Shown here: positions 25,838-37,669 of the stretch, piece by piece
Layout of the letters: the number at the start of each line of letters is the position of its first letter
Numbering within the stretch: position 1 is the first letter of the stretch
NCBI GenBank assembly: GCA_017871115.1
Contig: JAFCIZ010000001.1
Coordinates: forward strand, 911,501-975,500
Origin: Cunninghamella blakesleeana
Taxonomy: Eukaryota; Mucoromycota; Mucoromycetes; Mucorales; Cunninghamellaceae
Reading direction: 5' to 3'
Length of the DNA stretch: 64,000 nucleotides
The notes under the pieces: generated by a model
The model's input: only the letters and a program-made list of their open reading frames with translations
The model's database searches: none
What the model was told of the DNA's origin: nothing
Made by a program: the position numbers and the translations under genes

Positions 25838-26223
25838 TTAACAATTACAAGTACGGCTACAATCACAACCTACGCCAGATCCTCGACCTAATAAAAAAAA
25901 AGGATAGTTTTTTAAATGAATCAGTTTAATATATATATAGATGTATAGTTATATATATAAAGATTGATCGATAGTCAGAACTTACAAACACAAGAATTAT
26001 GATGGGGGAAGAAGATACGGTTTGAATCGTTATAAACTGGAGAACCACAGGGAGAACGGGCTGAGGTAGTTATAGCATGACCTTGATCGTTATAATACGT
26101 AGGAGAAATGCCAGTATCTGTACAACGTTGTTCCAAATAATGATATCTTGACTCAGCATTATGATGACTATTTTTAATGTTGATAGACATAGGTTTATTT
26201 TTGGTTTTAATATTGTCATTCAT
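25838..26223 (-). CDS. Small protein with cysteine-rich CxC tail
   Basis: Two exons (26223-25986 and 25887-25838) encode 95 residues. I do not recognise the family. The first part is polar with many Asn, His, Ser and Tyr residues and a GSPVYNDSNRIFFPHHNSC segment. Splicing after Cys-Val and into the second exon gives a tail of six cysteines in three Cys-x-Cys pairs (CVC, CDC, CNC) within 21 residues, ending directly at the stop. The spacing is C-x-C-x6-C-x-C-x3-C-x-C. That pattern recalls metallothionein-like metal binding, which is inference. The alternative without splicing gives CVCKF and stop, with fewer cysteines; the donor GTAAGT and acceptor TTAG favour splicing. It is divergent from the EF-hand gene over 403 bases. 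Confidence 0.7.
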
Positions 26224-26626
26224 CTTGTTGATATTATTATATTATATTATATTATTATTATTATTATTATAATTATTATAATATTATAAAAAAAAAAAAA
26301 AGAAAAAGAAAAAGATTTCTCTCTCCCTTTTATTTATTTATGATGTGCTGATTTTTTTTTTTTTGTTCATGCGATTTTGAAGTCATATGATATCCTGGGT
26401 TTAAAAAAATTTTCTAAAACATATATTTTTTTAACGAGCCACTATTTGCCAAAAAAAGAAAACGAGATTTTCACCCAAATTGGGAACTCTTGGCCAAAAA
26501 AATTAATAAATATAAATTAGTACTCCACTATTTTTTATTTTTTTTATTTTGTACCTTTTCTTTTACTTTTTCAACTTTTTATATTCCTTTTATTACAATT
26601 ATATATTACAATACTATTATATACCA
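26224..26626. promoter_or_regulatory. Divergent promoter, CxC protein / EF-hand protein
   Basis: 403 bases between outward start codons. It contains a (TTA)n tract near 26240-26285, a TGGGTTTAAA element at 26396-26405, and a set of GGCCA/TTGCCA-type short motifs at 26440-26505. The EF-hand side ends in a T/C-rich leader. Confidence 0.5.
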
Positions 26627-27496
26627 ATGTCAAAACCAAAAAGACTCTCGTTTCAATTTTTAGGTGGCCAAAAACGAAAAGAATTAGAAGAGATGTTTGA
26701 TAGTGTTGATAAAGACCACGATAATAAGATATCTACTAATGAATTTTGTGAAATGTTGGGCTCTGCTGGGATGGACCGAAAATCAATGGATGCTATGGTA
26801 ATAAATGATAATGCTTTATTTGAATATATAAGAACTAAGAACAAAAGAAAATAATTATATGTAAATATATATTATATCCAGTATAAAAGGTGAAGAAAGA
26901 AAAAAAAAAAACTAATTGTACCTTTTTTATATATTTCTTTATTTGTATGGTTATGAATTTTGAAAAGTTAAATACAGTACAAACGGATAAAGATGGCAAT
27001 ATGGATTTTGATAGTTTTGCTAAAATCATGCGTCCAACCTTGAAAACACCTTTAAGAATGACAAGTAAACAACAAGAGTTATTGGAAACCTTTAAAGTAT
27101 TTGATAAAGGTACGTTTACAAAAAAAAAAAAGTAAAAAAACAGAAATGAGTTATAATATTGGGATACATATATATTGATATTATTATTATTATTATTATT
27201 ATTATAAAGATGGAGATGGAGTGATCAATGCAGAAGAATTAACGGCTATGATGCAACAGTTGGGTGACAAGATATCTTTAGAAGAAGCTAAACAGTTAAT
27301 TAGTGACGTGGATGATAATCATGATGGAGTAGTTGGATTTGATGAATTTGCAAAAATGATGGGCGTTCGTCCTCCTGAGTCTCCTATGTCTCCTCGAACT
27401 AGTAAAGATAGTGCTCGTTCTATTGAAGCTCTCCCTTGTAATCATCGACATCATCGGTTTTCTTTACGACGATTCTTTTGTAAACAACAACATTGA
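26627..27496 (+). CDS. Calmodulin-like EF-hand protein
   Basis: Calcium-sensor protein with four EF-hands, 199 residues. Exons: 26627-26797, 26968-27109 and 27210-27496. Loop 1 is DKDHDNKISTNE, loop 3 DKDGDGVINAEE and loop 4 DDNHDGVVGFDE, all with the acidic ligands at positions 1, 3, 5 and 12. Loop 2 (QTDKDGNMDFDS) lacks Asp at position 1 and Glu at 12, so it is probably weak or inactive. The exon 1-2 junction (DAM|LNTVQTDKDGN) aligns with calmodulin's DMINEVDADGN, which fixes the acceptor. Unlike calmodulin it has a basic N-terminal extension and a C-terminal tail rich in Ser/Pro, then His/Arg/Phe, with two cysteines. It is not a simple CaaX protein. A signalling role is likely; partners are unknown. 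Confidence 0.87.
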
Positions 27497-27885
27497 TTTA
27501 CATCTTTTTCATTTTTCATATTTGTTTATTTTATCATATAATTGCTTTTATTATTACTATTACTAATATTATTATTATTAATATTATTATTATTATTATT
27601 ATAATTCTTATTATTTATACTTTTTATTTATTTATTTATTATGCAAAATGATCGACTTATATATTTATATATACCTTTTTTTCTTTTCTTGAAAAAAACC
27701 TTGTGACTTTAAAACCTCGCAGTGTAAAATAAAATTTATAAAAAAAAGTTGAATTTCAAAAAAAAAAAAAAAAAAAAAGATTTTTTTTTCCTTTACTTTT
27801 TTTCTTCCTACATTTTTTTCATATAAAAAAAAAATCATTGTATTTTTATATTATAATACCAAACTATTCTATTTACTAATATACA

Positions 27886-27923
<38 letters not shown>

Positions 27924-27941
27924 TTAATATAATTACATTCT
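27497..27941. other. Tandem intergenic region
   Basis: 445 bases between the EF-hand stop and the SLS1-like start. It holds (TTA)n near 27548-27600, an A run of about 20 near 27759-27778, and a (TA)n tract at about 27891-27917 directly before the next start. No gene seen. Confidence 0.45.
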
Positions 27942-29339
27942 ATGCCGCGTAACTCACTTCGTCTAGTAGTACAATTTAATCAATGTCTTCATTACCATGT
28001 TTTAAAGAATAATAATATTCAATCACCTCTCTATGCACATAATATTACACGACGATCTATCATACCCTCTTTTTACCAAAAAGCCTATTTAAGTACTACC
28101 ATCACTACAAATAATCTGAATAAATCTCAACATGATACTTCCAACTCTTCAGCCTTAGAAGATCTATTAATGGCAATGGATTCACATAAACCTTCCCAAC
28201 GTATTATTAGTGAAAAGAAATATACCGAGATAGAAAATGTATTAAAAACACGTTATACAGTACCACAATTGATGCTTTATTTAAAGGAAAAAAAATTGTC
28301 TACCAAAGGGAAAAAAAAGAATTTAATCCAGCGGATTATGAATGATTATTGGACTCTAACCACGCGTGAAAAGGAACTGGCAAGGCAAATTACGGAACGT
28401 CGAAACACCGTTCAACAACAATTTTCATTAAAAAAGGATGAAATGTTTTTTATTTTAGAAGATAAAGGTCATATGTTGAAACAGATCGAAAAGGAACAAG
28501 GAGTTAAAATTACTATTGATGTGGCTAATTCGATATGTACTGTGGAAGCATCTAAATATCATATAGATAATGCAATGGCTAATATAAAGGAAGCACTTTA
28601 TTTAGAAAGACAATCTGTTCAATTAGTGGATGTTGATCATCAGCAAAATCAACTACAGACTAGTAGTAGGAATATTCAATCCATTTTTAACCATATTTCT
28701 CAAAATGTGTTGGATGACTTGTCAAGTATATCAGAAACACATATTGCCATCGATGATGATAAGGTAGAAAATAAATCCCAATGTTATGTATATGATAACG
28801 ATGATGGTATTAAGTCTGGGAAAAATTCATTAATTTTTATTTTATATTTTAATGATTTTTTATTATGCTGGTCATTTTATAGATTAATTTAGCAGCTAAA
28901 TCAAAAGAAATTATAGAAAATGCAAAACGTAAACTAAGTATCTATTTGACAGAGGTAAACAAATATATAAATAAATAAAAAGGTTATATTTTTATTTGAT
29001 TGATTCGAATAGTTCTTTTTTTAAATTTTATGCATTTGTTTTATTTTGAATAGTCTGGTCTAACGTCTAAACAGCCACTCCAATTACCTGATCATACTTT
29101 CATCCAAGAAACAGAATCACTATCGCTTATGCCTTTACACGATTCAGTTTCAATGCCATTTAATATGAAATCCTTGGGATGGAGTCGACTTTGCAATAAT
29201 AATATGGATAAATCAACTGGGCTTTTATTTTATGGTTTAGATAATCAAGGGTAAGCAATATCATTTTTCATTATTACTGTTATTTTGAATATATTATAAT
29301 GAAATAAAAAAGAAAAATAACGGTGCCATATTCATAACA

Positions 29340-29385
<46 letters not shown>

Positions 29386-30815
29386 TCATCATCTACACAA
29401 CTATTAGAACCTTCGGATCCATTATACATTAAAAGCTTGCTTCAGTCTGATTTAGTACAAGAAGAAAATAAAAATATATCTATTGAAGCAAAGTAAGAAG
29501 AACATATATAAATAATATATAATTATAATTATAAATAGTGTACAAATACTAATCAAATTTCTATTTCATTTATCTTATTTCATTTCATATAGATTTGGAC
29601 ATTTACTTTTTCAAAATCCTACTATAAAACCTAATCACATCAATCTTTTAATACCTGAAAAGGCTGGAAATTTTGGAATAAATGAATTCAAAGATTTCTT
29701 TCAAACATCTAAATCTTATCGACAATTTTTCAGCGGGTAAATTATATTTAAATGGAGAGGATCTATTTAGTAAATAAAATAAAATGAAGAATAGACATTG
29801 ATATATAATTATTTTATTTATTATTTTTAGAAATCCACCACGCAACGTTAGAAAAAAACTATCACCATTGCCACTCAATGAAGGATTCCATCGTCGTACA
29901 GTTAAATTGAATTATGTTGATTCATCACTACTCTGTCAACTTAAACAAACCGATCATCATCTTATTTCTTCCTCTAACTCTTCATCCTATTCACCTTCAC
30001 CCATCAGTCGATTACAATTAGAATATATAGAAAATGATGATGGTACATTGGAATTCAATAGCATTCTTGGAGAATATAAACGATCTACAATAGACATACT
30101 TCAATTAAAAGAGTAAGAAATAAAATACTTCATATATATTCAGTCAATTTTTTTTTTTTTAAAAAAAAAAAAAAATATTTACCTTTTCTTATTTTATATA
30201 TATGTAGAAACGTTGATGTACGATTGCTAGCAAAACAATATACTTCCTTCGATAGAGCTTCGTTAGAATCAATTAATCATAAAAATATGGATGAAAAATT
30301 AATACAGTCATTAAGAGACTTAACAAGCAGTTGCCAATTATTAAGGTAAAAAAAATAAATAATATGAACAAAAATGAGAATAATTGTAGTATACTATATA
30401 ATCGATGATTTATCTTTATTATCTATTTTTTTTTAATAGTTATTCTGATATAGAGTGCCCACCCTTTTGGAAATTAGGTGATAATAATATGACCTTGTTC
30501 GATGTCAGTTTTAATAATGAATCCAGATATCAAGTTGGATCTAATTTGGTAACATTACAATATACTGAAGAGCAAGAAAATAAAGCACGTAGAGCAGAGA
30601 TGGTTGTAAGTTTTTTTTTAAAAAAAAAAATACAGTAATAATAATAACATTATTACATATATATATGATATTTATTTATTATATTTTACTTCATTTATTT
30701 ATTTTTTTAGATGACACCATTTAAAAATGATGAAATGATAACAAACGGTTTTGATCATTGGGAAGTATTTTGGGAAAACATTTCGAACTTGGGAAGAAAA
30801 TGGGTATATGGATAG
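27942..30815 (+). CDS. Mitochondrial SLS1-like protein (SAP-like and KH-like segments)
   Basis: Probable mitochondrial inner-membrane regulator of the SLS1 family, which in yeast couples mitochondrial transcription to translation. The best model has nine exons: 27942-28763, 28883-28954, 29054-29250, 29385-29492, 29593-29736, 29831-30112, 30208-30345, 30440-30605 and 30711-30815, giving 677 residues. The N-terminus is basic and Ser/Leu-rich with ITRRSIIPS, a plausible presequence. YTVPQLMLYLKEKKLSTKGK resembles a SAP helix pair. GHMLKQIEKEQGVKITID and the later HIAIDDDKINLAAKSKEIIE look like two related KH-like units. The first intron is uncertain: the donor at 28764 joins the second unit cleanly, but 28807 with acceptor 28892 also keeps frame. 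Family assignment is moderate. Confidence 0.65.
29342..29384 (+). repeat. (TA)n tract ending in a splice acceptor
   Basis: About 20 TA units fill the 3' end of an intron of the SLS1-like gene and run directly into ATAG before the exon at 29385. It takes the place of the usual pyrimidine tract. Confidence 0.8.
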
Positions 30816-31580
30816 TGTAGATAGATCAATAAATATCATTTTGGGATTAAACAAGAATTATTTTAAACTGAGATACAAGTTTTTTTTTTTTAAAAAAAAA
30901 AAAAAGTTTATTTAAAAAAAAAGATAAGTTATCATCCACCTTATGTACTAATAAATGATATTACTATGTTTATTTTTATCAAAATTTATATAATTAATCA
31001 AGGATGATAATAGAATAAATATATATATAGAATGATTTTTTTAAATAATAATAAAAAATAATGATATGACAATGATGATCAAGTTATATTAATCAGGGGT
31101 AAAAATAAAAAGGTGATATATTGATTCAACTACCATAATTAGAATGAATGCCTCGTTGGTTTCACTATGTGTATTTCGCTTTTTTGAAAAAACTAGCTTT
31201 TTTTTTTTTTATTATTGAACGTCAAAAACTTAAAAATAAGTTTTGAGCCAATAATTTTTTTGGTATGGTGCCACGAAAATATATAAATTTTTTATTTTTG
31301 CTTCCCCCTTTCGAGTTTTTTTTCTTTCTCTTTCCTTTTCTTTTTTCATTTATCATTTATTTACTTTTTTAATTTATATACAACTCATTCATTTATAATA
31401 TACCTATATTATTAATATTATTCTTATTATTATTAATAATAATAATATTATTATATATAAATAATAATAATAATAATAATAATACTATTACTTTTATTTT
31501 ATATATCCTTTTTAAATTCCTATTTTTTTTTTATCCTATTCCATTCTTTTAGTATCAATTTATTTGTATATTAATTAAAT
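30816..31580. other. Promoter region of the Ras-GEF gene
   Basis: 765 bases. A perfect T(12)A(14) inverted homopolymer at 30880-30905 lies just after the upstream stop. GGTATGGTGCC at 31262-31272 is shared with another promoter at 50391. A C/T-rich tract (31300-31375) and an AT-rich (TTA/ATA)n tract (31408-31490) precede the start. Confidence 0.5.
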
Positions 31581-34500
31581 ATGACATCAACTGATCGATA
31601 TGAAAAGGCAGCGGCACTGACAACTAGTATACCTCTTCCACAAGAAACAGCTTTACCAGAACGTAGACAACGTCATCAGTCATTAATTCCACCTGATTTA
31701 TTTAATGCAACAGAAGGAGGAATGGAAAGAGCTGCTTTAGCCACTGTATTTGGTGTGCGTGAATATACTGAACCCAAGGTTTTATGGGAAAAACAAGTTG
31801 TTGTCAATAAGTTAAATAATAGTAACAACAGCAACAACAATAATAATAATAATATTAATAATGCTTCCAATTTATTATCATCAAACCATGACGAAGATAC
31901 TTTATCAACAACTCAAAATCAAGGTTATGTTGCTATTACGAGTAAATTAACAGTTAGTAATCCATTACATAATAATAAAAATCATCATTTATCGACCAAT
32001 CAAAACGTGGATTCATCACAACAACAGCAAAGTATTGCTTCTTATGTAGACTCAGTATTAAATAACGTTGGCAATAATCAATATAAAACAACTATGCCTC
32101 ATCCATCGTCCTTATCATCACCTACATCTCAAAAAGCTATTTCTTTTGCCTTGCCTGATATCCCTTTAGTTAGTCAATTTGATGATGATGATTTGCTACT
32201 GACAACATTTCAACAAAATAACAATAATCATTGTTTAGAAGAATCTTTAAAAAATTATTTAAAAAATAGTAACAATAATCCTCGACAACAACAACTTTTA
32301 ACTCCTGCATCCGTATCACCATTCACTATGCATGATTCCTCAAATGAAGTCCCACCTCCACTTGTCTTTTTAAATTACCCTCCAGCTATTTTTGATTTGC
32401 TTAAATCAGATACAGATGATCGCATAATCATTTGGGGTCCCGATCCAAATGCTATCATAACAACAACAACAACAACAACAACAACGCCATCCTCAACAAC
32501 AATAGACTATCAACAAGAAAAGAAAAAAATTGGATTCTCTTCAAATACAACAACTGCAGTGGATCATTCTTCTATAACTTCATCTAAAAAATCTCATAAA
32601 CAGAAATCTCATCCTTCAAAATGGTTATCAAAAATGAAGAATTCTATTCATGCAGCAGTAATAGTTCACGATCATCATCCTATATCATCATTAAATGAAA
32701 AAGAACCTGTGTTTATACAACAACATCAACCTCAAAAATCATTAAAATTGTCTCGTTTTGGTAGGCGTCTATCTAAAAAAGAAAATCGCCATCAGCCTTC
32801 TTCTCCCACCATGGCTCCTGAATTCAATTCTCCAAAAAATATGGCTCCCAAAGTAATTGAAGCAGCTACGGTTGAAAAATTAGTTGAAAAATTGACTGTC
32901 ACTTTAGGTAATAAGCATATCTATCTATCATTATATATTTATAAATATAATAAAAGAGAAATTAAAACAAGAACTATCCATCATTAACTCTTAATACTAT
33001 TCGATTATTCATTTATTTTGTTAGATTATACTTTTATGACAGATTTTTTCTTGATTTATCGAAAATTTATTAAACCTTCTCAACTATGTAAATTATTAAT
33101 CTTAAGATTTAATTGGGGTTTAGAAAATAATGAAGATGAAAGATGTATCGTTCGTATTAGGTAGCTATTTTTATTTTATTATTTAAAAAAAAAAAAAAAA
33201 AAAAGATAGATAAAATCATCCAATATTTATCATTTAGATTAATTTATCTAACCCTTCTCTTTCATATTTCTTTCAATACTTTTTTTTTTTAGAACATTTG
33301 TCGTCATTCGTCACTGGTTATTAAATTATTTTGTATTTGATTTTACACCATCTCGAGAATTACGTGAAATCTTAACAACCTTTTTAAATCAATTACCAAC
33401 ACATCCATTAATCAAACAATCGCCACGTGACCAACGCATCGTCAAAGGATTAAAACGCGTTGTAAGGAGATTAAAAAAGGTACATTACCCAAGTTCATCA
33501 CAACACGTTCAAGTCATTTCTCCACCACCTCCTTCTTATGATGTTGAAAAAATGCGAGACATTGTTCATGCCAAATTATCACAAAGCCCTTTAAGAAGAA
33601 AAACGGAAGGGTTAATGCAAAAAGGAATTGACGTGGAAGATGGGTTACATGGGAATGTTGCTTTTCAAGATGCTAGAATGGCTCCTATTGTTGTTATTGG
33701 TAGCTCAAATAAATCGCCTGTTCCATTACCTCCTCCTACTTCTCCTCCTCCAACGTCCACATCTTTCTATTCTGATCAACAACAACAAAATGAAGATCAT
33801 CTATTTCCACCAACGTCGCCACCTCTACCATCATCTACTACTTCACCTATAAATAATGATCTTAGTGGGAAAAGAATAAGAAGTGTATCACAAAATTCAA
33901 TTGCCAGGTATGCTTCATCTGCTTTCTCAATTGGAAAAAATCATCAAGTTATGGAAAAAGCAAAAGTTAAAGAATCCTATTTAAAACGATTAGAACATCA
34001 AAAACGATTACTTGAAAGTATGAAAGAAATGGAAAATGAAAATAATAATAATAACAATATTTATACTATTCATTCAACCCATGCAACAGAAGACAATATT
34101 GACCCTTCAAGTATAATTACAGACGCTTCTTTGGAAAGTTTAGTGACACCTGGTCCTTCTGATGATGAATATGATGAATCAGATGAAAGCACAGAAGATG
34201 ATAGTGAAGAAGAAGACGACGATGACGATGATGATGATGAGGACGTTGACAATAATAATACGGAAAATGTAGAAAAATATACAGACTATGATTCTCAAGA
34301 TAAAATAGTAAATGAAAGAAATGACACCAATAAACAACAAACTGAAACCAACAAAGATCAACCTAATCAACCAATACGTTCAACTTATAACAATCTACAA
34401 AAAATGCCAAGTCAACATAATAGAAGATCTGTTTATAATGCTGAATTAAATGATTTATCACCTTTAATATCATCTAATGGATCAGTGGTTCAACCTATTA

Positions 34501-36402
34501 CATCAACACAACAGCATCAACAATACCATGATCATTCTACTCATGAAAAAAATGAAAAAGCATTACCTTTACCATTACAAGTTAATACCAATTATTTTGA
34601 AAAGGACTCTAATAAATATCAACAGCAACAATCAAATCGTCATTCAAAATCATTATTAGAAACTAATGAAAAAATACAACAGCAGCAACAAGACGAACAT
34701 GAAATGGAAGAAAAAGAACAAATATCACCTCTTCCTCTTAACGAAAAAGTATTAGTGGAAAGCCCTACAAGTATTAATGCGACTACACCAACAACAAATA
34801 ATAATTCAATTTCTAAAATCAAATCAATTGAATCTTTTAATATCACTAAACCACGTCGTCAATTATCAAAAAGATTAATTAAGGCTTTTCGTTCTGCAAG
34901 TAATATCAAAACCATGAAAGCTACAGTTATCCAGCCTAATTTAGCACCATCATCTAAAGCACCAAGTACAGTTAGTCATCAAAGTAGTCAAGTTATATTA
35001 CCTCATCATCATCATCAACAACAACAACAGCAGCAGCAGCAGCAGCATCAATCTATTGATCATGAGTCTGGTTTATTAGCATCACAACAAGAAAAGGAAA
35101 AAATAGGACATTTAGATGATTTACGTACTTCTTTAGATGAAATTTTACCTCCTCCACCCCCTCCACTCTTATCAGAGCTTGAAAAACAACAACAAAATCA
35201 AATCAAAAAAGAAATGATTGAAACGGATATCCCTAAATGGGTTTCCTCTACCACCACTAATACAACCACTTCACATATACCTATATATAAACACTCTTTC
35301 CTTTTACAATATCGATCTCATATCATTGCACAGCATTTATGCTTAGTTGAAAAATCAGTCTTGTTAGAAGTCAATTGGGAAGAAATGGTACATTGCAATT
35401 GGACAAAAATGGGGAAGGATTTATTAATGGATGATGATGAAAACTCAATGAAAATGAATGATGATGATGATGATAATTATTTATATAATGATCGAACTCG
35501 ATATTATTCTCGTCAATCAAGAAAAAATCAGTTGCAATTAGGTGAGCAAGAAGGGGGCGTGCCAAAAGTCATCAAACGTTTTAACACTGTTTGTCAATGG
35601 GTAGCTAGTGAAATTGTACGTACTAAATCGTTGGATGAACGGGTACAAGTTATTGAAAAATTCATTCGAATTGCTCAGGTATGCACTTTATATAATAATA
35701 GCAATAACAACAATTAGGGCTTACCATTCACCATTCTTTTAATTTTTTATATATTTACATTAGAAATGCCACATGTATTCCAACTTTGCTACACTTGTAC
35801 AAATCCTACTTGGATTACAATCACCATCGGTATCTCGATTACGTAAAACGTGGGCCAAAGTATCTGATTCTGAATTAAGAACCTTGGATGAATTATCCTC
35901 TTTTACATCGCCAACCAAGAATTGGAAACATATACGAGATAATATGACCATGGTAGCTGATGAGTATGGCATGTCTCCTACCGAAGTCCAAATCCACTTG
36001 CCAGGTTCTACTGATCGCCAATCCAATAAACCCAAAATCAAATTACCATTTGGTGGCTGTATCCCATTCTTGGGTCTATATTTATCTGATTTAGTATTTA
36101 ATTCAGAACAGCCTTCATATTTAGAACCAAGTCATGATCATCATAAAATTTACCAAGCTTATACAAAGCAATCTACAACTACTATTTCGCCCGTTTTAGT
36201 TCAGCCTTTGGTTAATTTTAGAAAATATCGTATCATTGCGACAATCATTAAACGGATTCTTACTTTTCAAGGATTGGCTACAAGGTATTCCTTTGAACAG
36301 ATGGAACCTTTATATACTGATTGTTTACACTTGGATGCATTAGATACGGAAACTATTCGAAAAATTAGTATGGAAATTGAACCTCCTCCTTTATCTACTT
36401 AA
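31581..36402 (+). CDS. Ras guanine-nucleotide exchange factor
   Basis: Large exchange factor that loads a Ras-family GTPase with GTP. Exons: 31581-32907, 33025-33160, 33293-35678 and 35764-36402, giving 1495 residues. Residues 1-420 are disordered, with Asn, Thr and Gln runs. A RasGEF N-terminal domain follows (about 425-545: VEKLVEKLTVTLDYTFMTDF, YRKFIKPSQLCKLL, RTFVVIRHWL). Then about 600 residues of low complexity with an Asp/Glu block, poly-Gln and Pro-rich segments. The catalytic RasGEF domain spans about 1145-1490, with LLEVNWEEMVHCNWTKM, VCQWVASEIVRTKSLDERVQ, YSNFATLVQILLGLQSPSVS, TPTEVQ-like and GCIPFLGLYLSDLVF, then KYRIIATIIKRI. The N plus catalytic domain pair is diagnostic. I cannot assign it to Cdc25, Bud5 or Lte1 type by eye. 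Confidence 0.9.
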
Positions 36403-36406
36403 TTTC

Positions 36407-36444
<38 letters not shown>

Positions 36445-36524
36445 CATTTATTTATATACCTTATTTATTACTATTTAATATTTTATAATTATTATCTTAT
36501 TATCTATTATACTTATTATTATTA

Positions 36525-36590
36525 TCTATTATACTTTTATATTATTATACTTTTATATTATTATACTTTTATATTATTATTATTATTATG
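36525..36590. repeat. 16-base minisatellite (ATTATTATACTTTTAT)n
   Basis: About four head-to-tail copies of a 16-base unit, ATTATTATACTTTTAT, downstream of the Ras-GEF stop. Flanks are (TTA)n. The copies appear exact, which suggests recent slippage expansion. Confidence 0.75.
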
Positions 36591-37638
36591 TATGTATTAT
36601 CATTATATCCTAATTCTATTTATTTTATTTATTTTTATAGAAAAAATAATAATTATTAAAATTCATATATTTAAAGGAAAAAAGGAAAAAGGAAGATGAA
36701 AAATTAAACTCAAGCTTTTATTGTTATCGAAAAAAAGAAAAAAGGAAATATTCTGTAAATAAAAAAATAAAAAAAGTTAATTTTTAAACAATGGCAATTA
36801 TGATAATATATTTCTGCATAGACATACATACATATATATATATATAAGAAGAAGAAAAAAAAGTAAAAAAAGGAAAGAGTAGAGGGAAATGTATAATGAT
36901 GTAACTCTACGGTTATTGTTTAATTCTTTGGTAATAACAATAATAATAATAACAAAAGGATAACAAAGAAAGTAAGATATAATAAGATTGGTTATTTTAA
37001 TTGGGGAATAACATATATGGAAATACCCTAAGACTTTTATTTAGGTGTCACCATTTTTGAACCCATAAGAACTTGACAAAATGGTTGGTACTACCTATAT
37101 TTTTTTTTTAAAAAAAATAAAAAAAATATAATAAAAACTGGCTTGGCATAAAGAAAATAAAGAAAAGAAGGATCAATCATAAAAGTTTTTTATAAATATA
37201 AATATAAAAAAAGCATCTGGATACTATATATATATATAAATATATGTATATATATGTATATACTTGTATACTTATATATAGATGATATTCTATTAAAGAA
37301 AGAGTTTTTTTCCATTAATAATAAAGATAATATATGATTAGTTATTAGTTTTTCTGTTTAAAAAGTGAGGATAGTAAGGCTATTAATTGATCATTATTAT
37401 TTATTTATTTATTTCTATATCTATTTTATTTCTTATTTAAGTATTAGAATAATAAATAAATAAAATAATCCATTGAAATAAATAAATGGTACATACACGT
37501 ATCCTCATCATCGGAATATATATAAATATAATATATTATATTATATTATTAGGTTACCTATTAATATATTATAATAGAAAAAAGAAGATGAAGGGTACAT
37601 GTATACATTATCCTTAAACTCTTTTATTTTTCTATTTT

Positions 37639-37669
<31 letters not shown>

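Noticed and set aside
34070..34252. Minus-strand poly-Ser open frame
   Set aside because: Antisense of the Asp/Glu block of the Ras-GEF.
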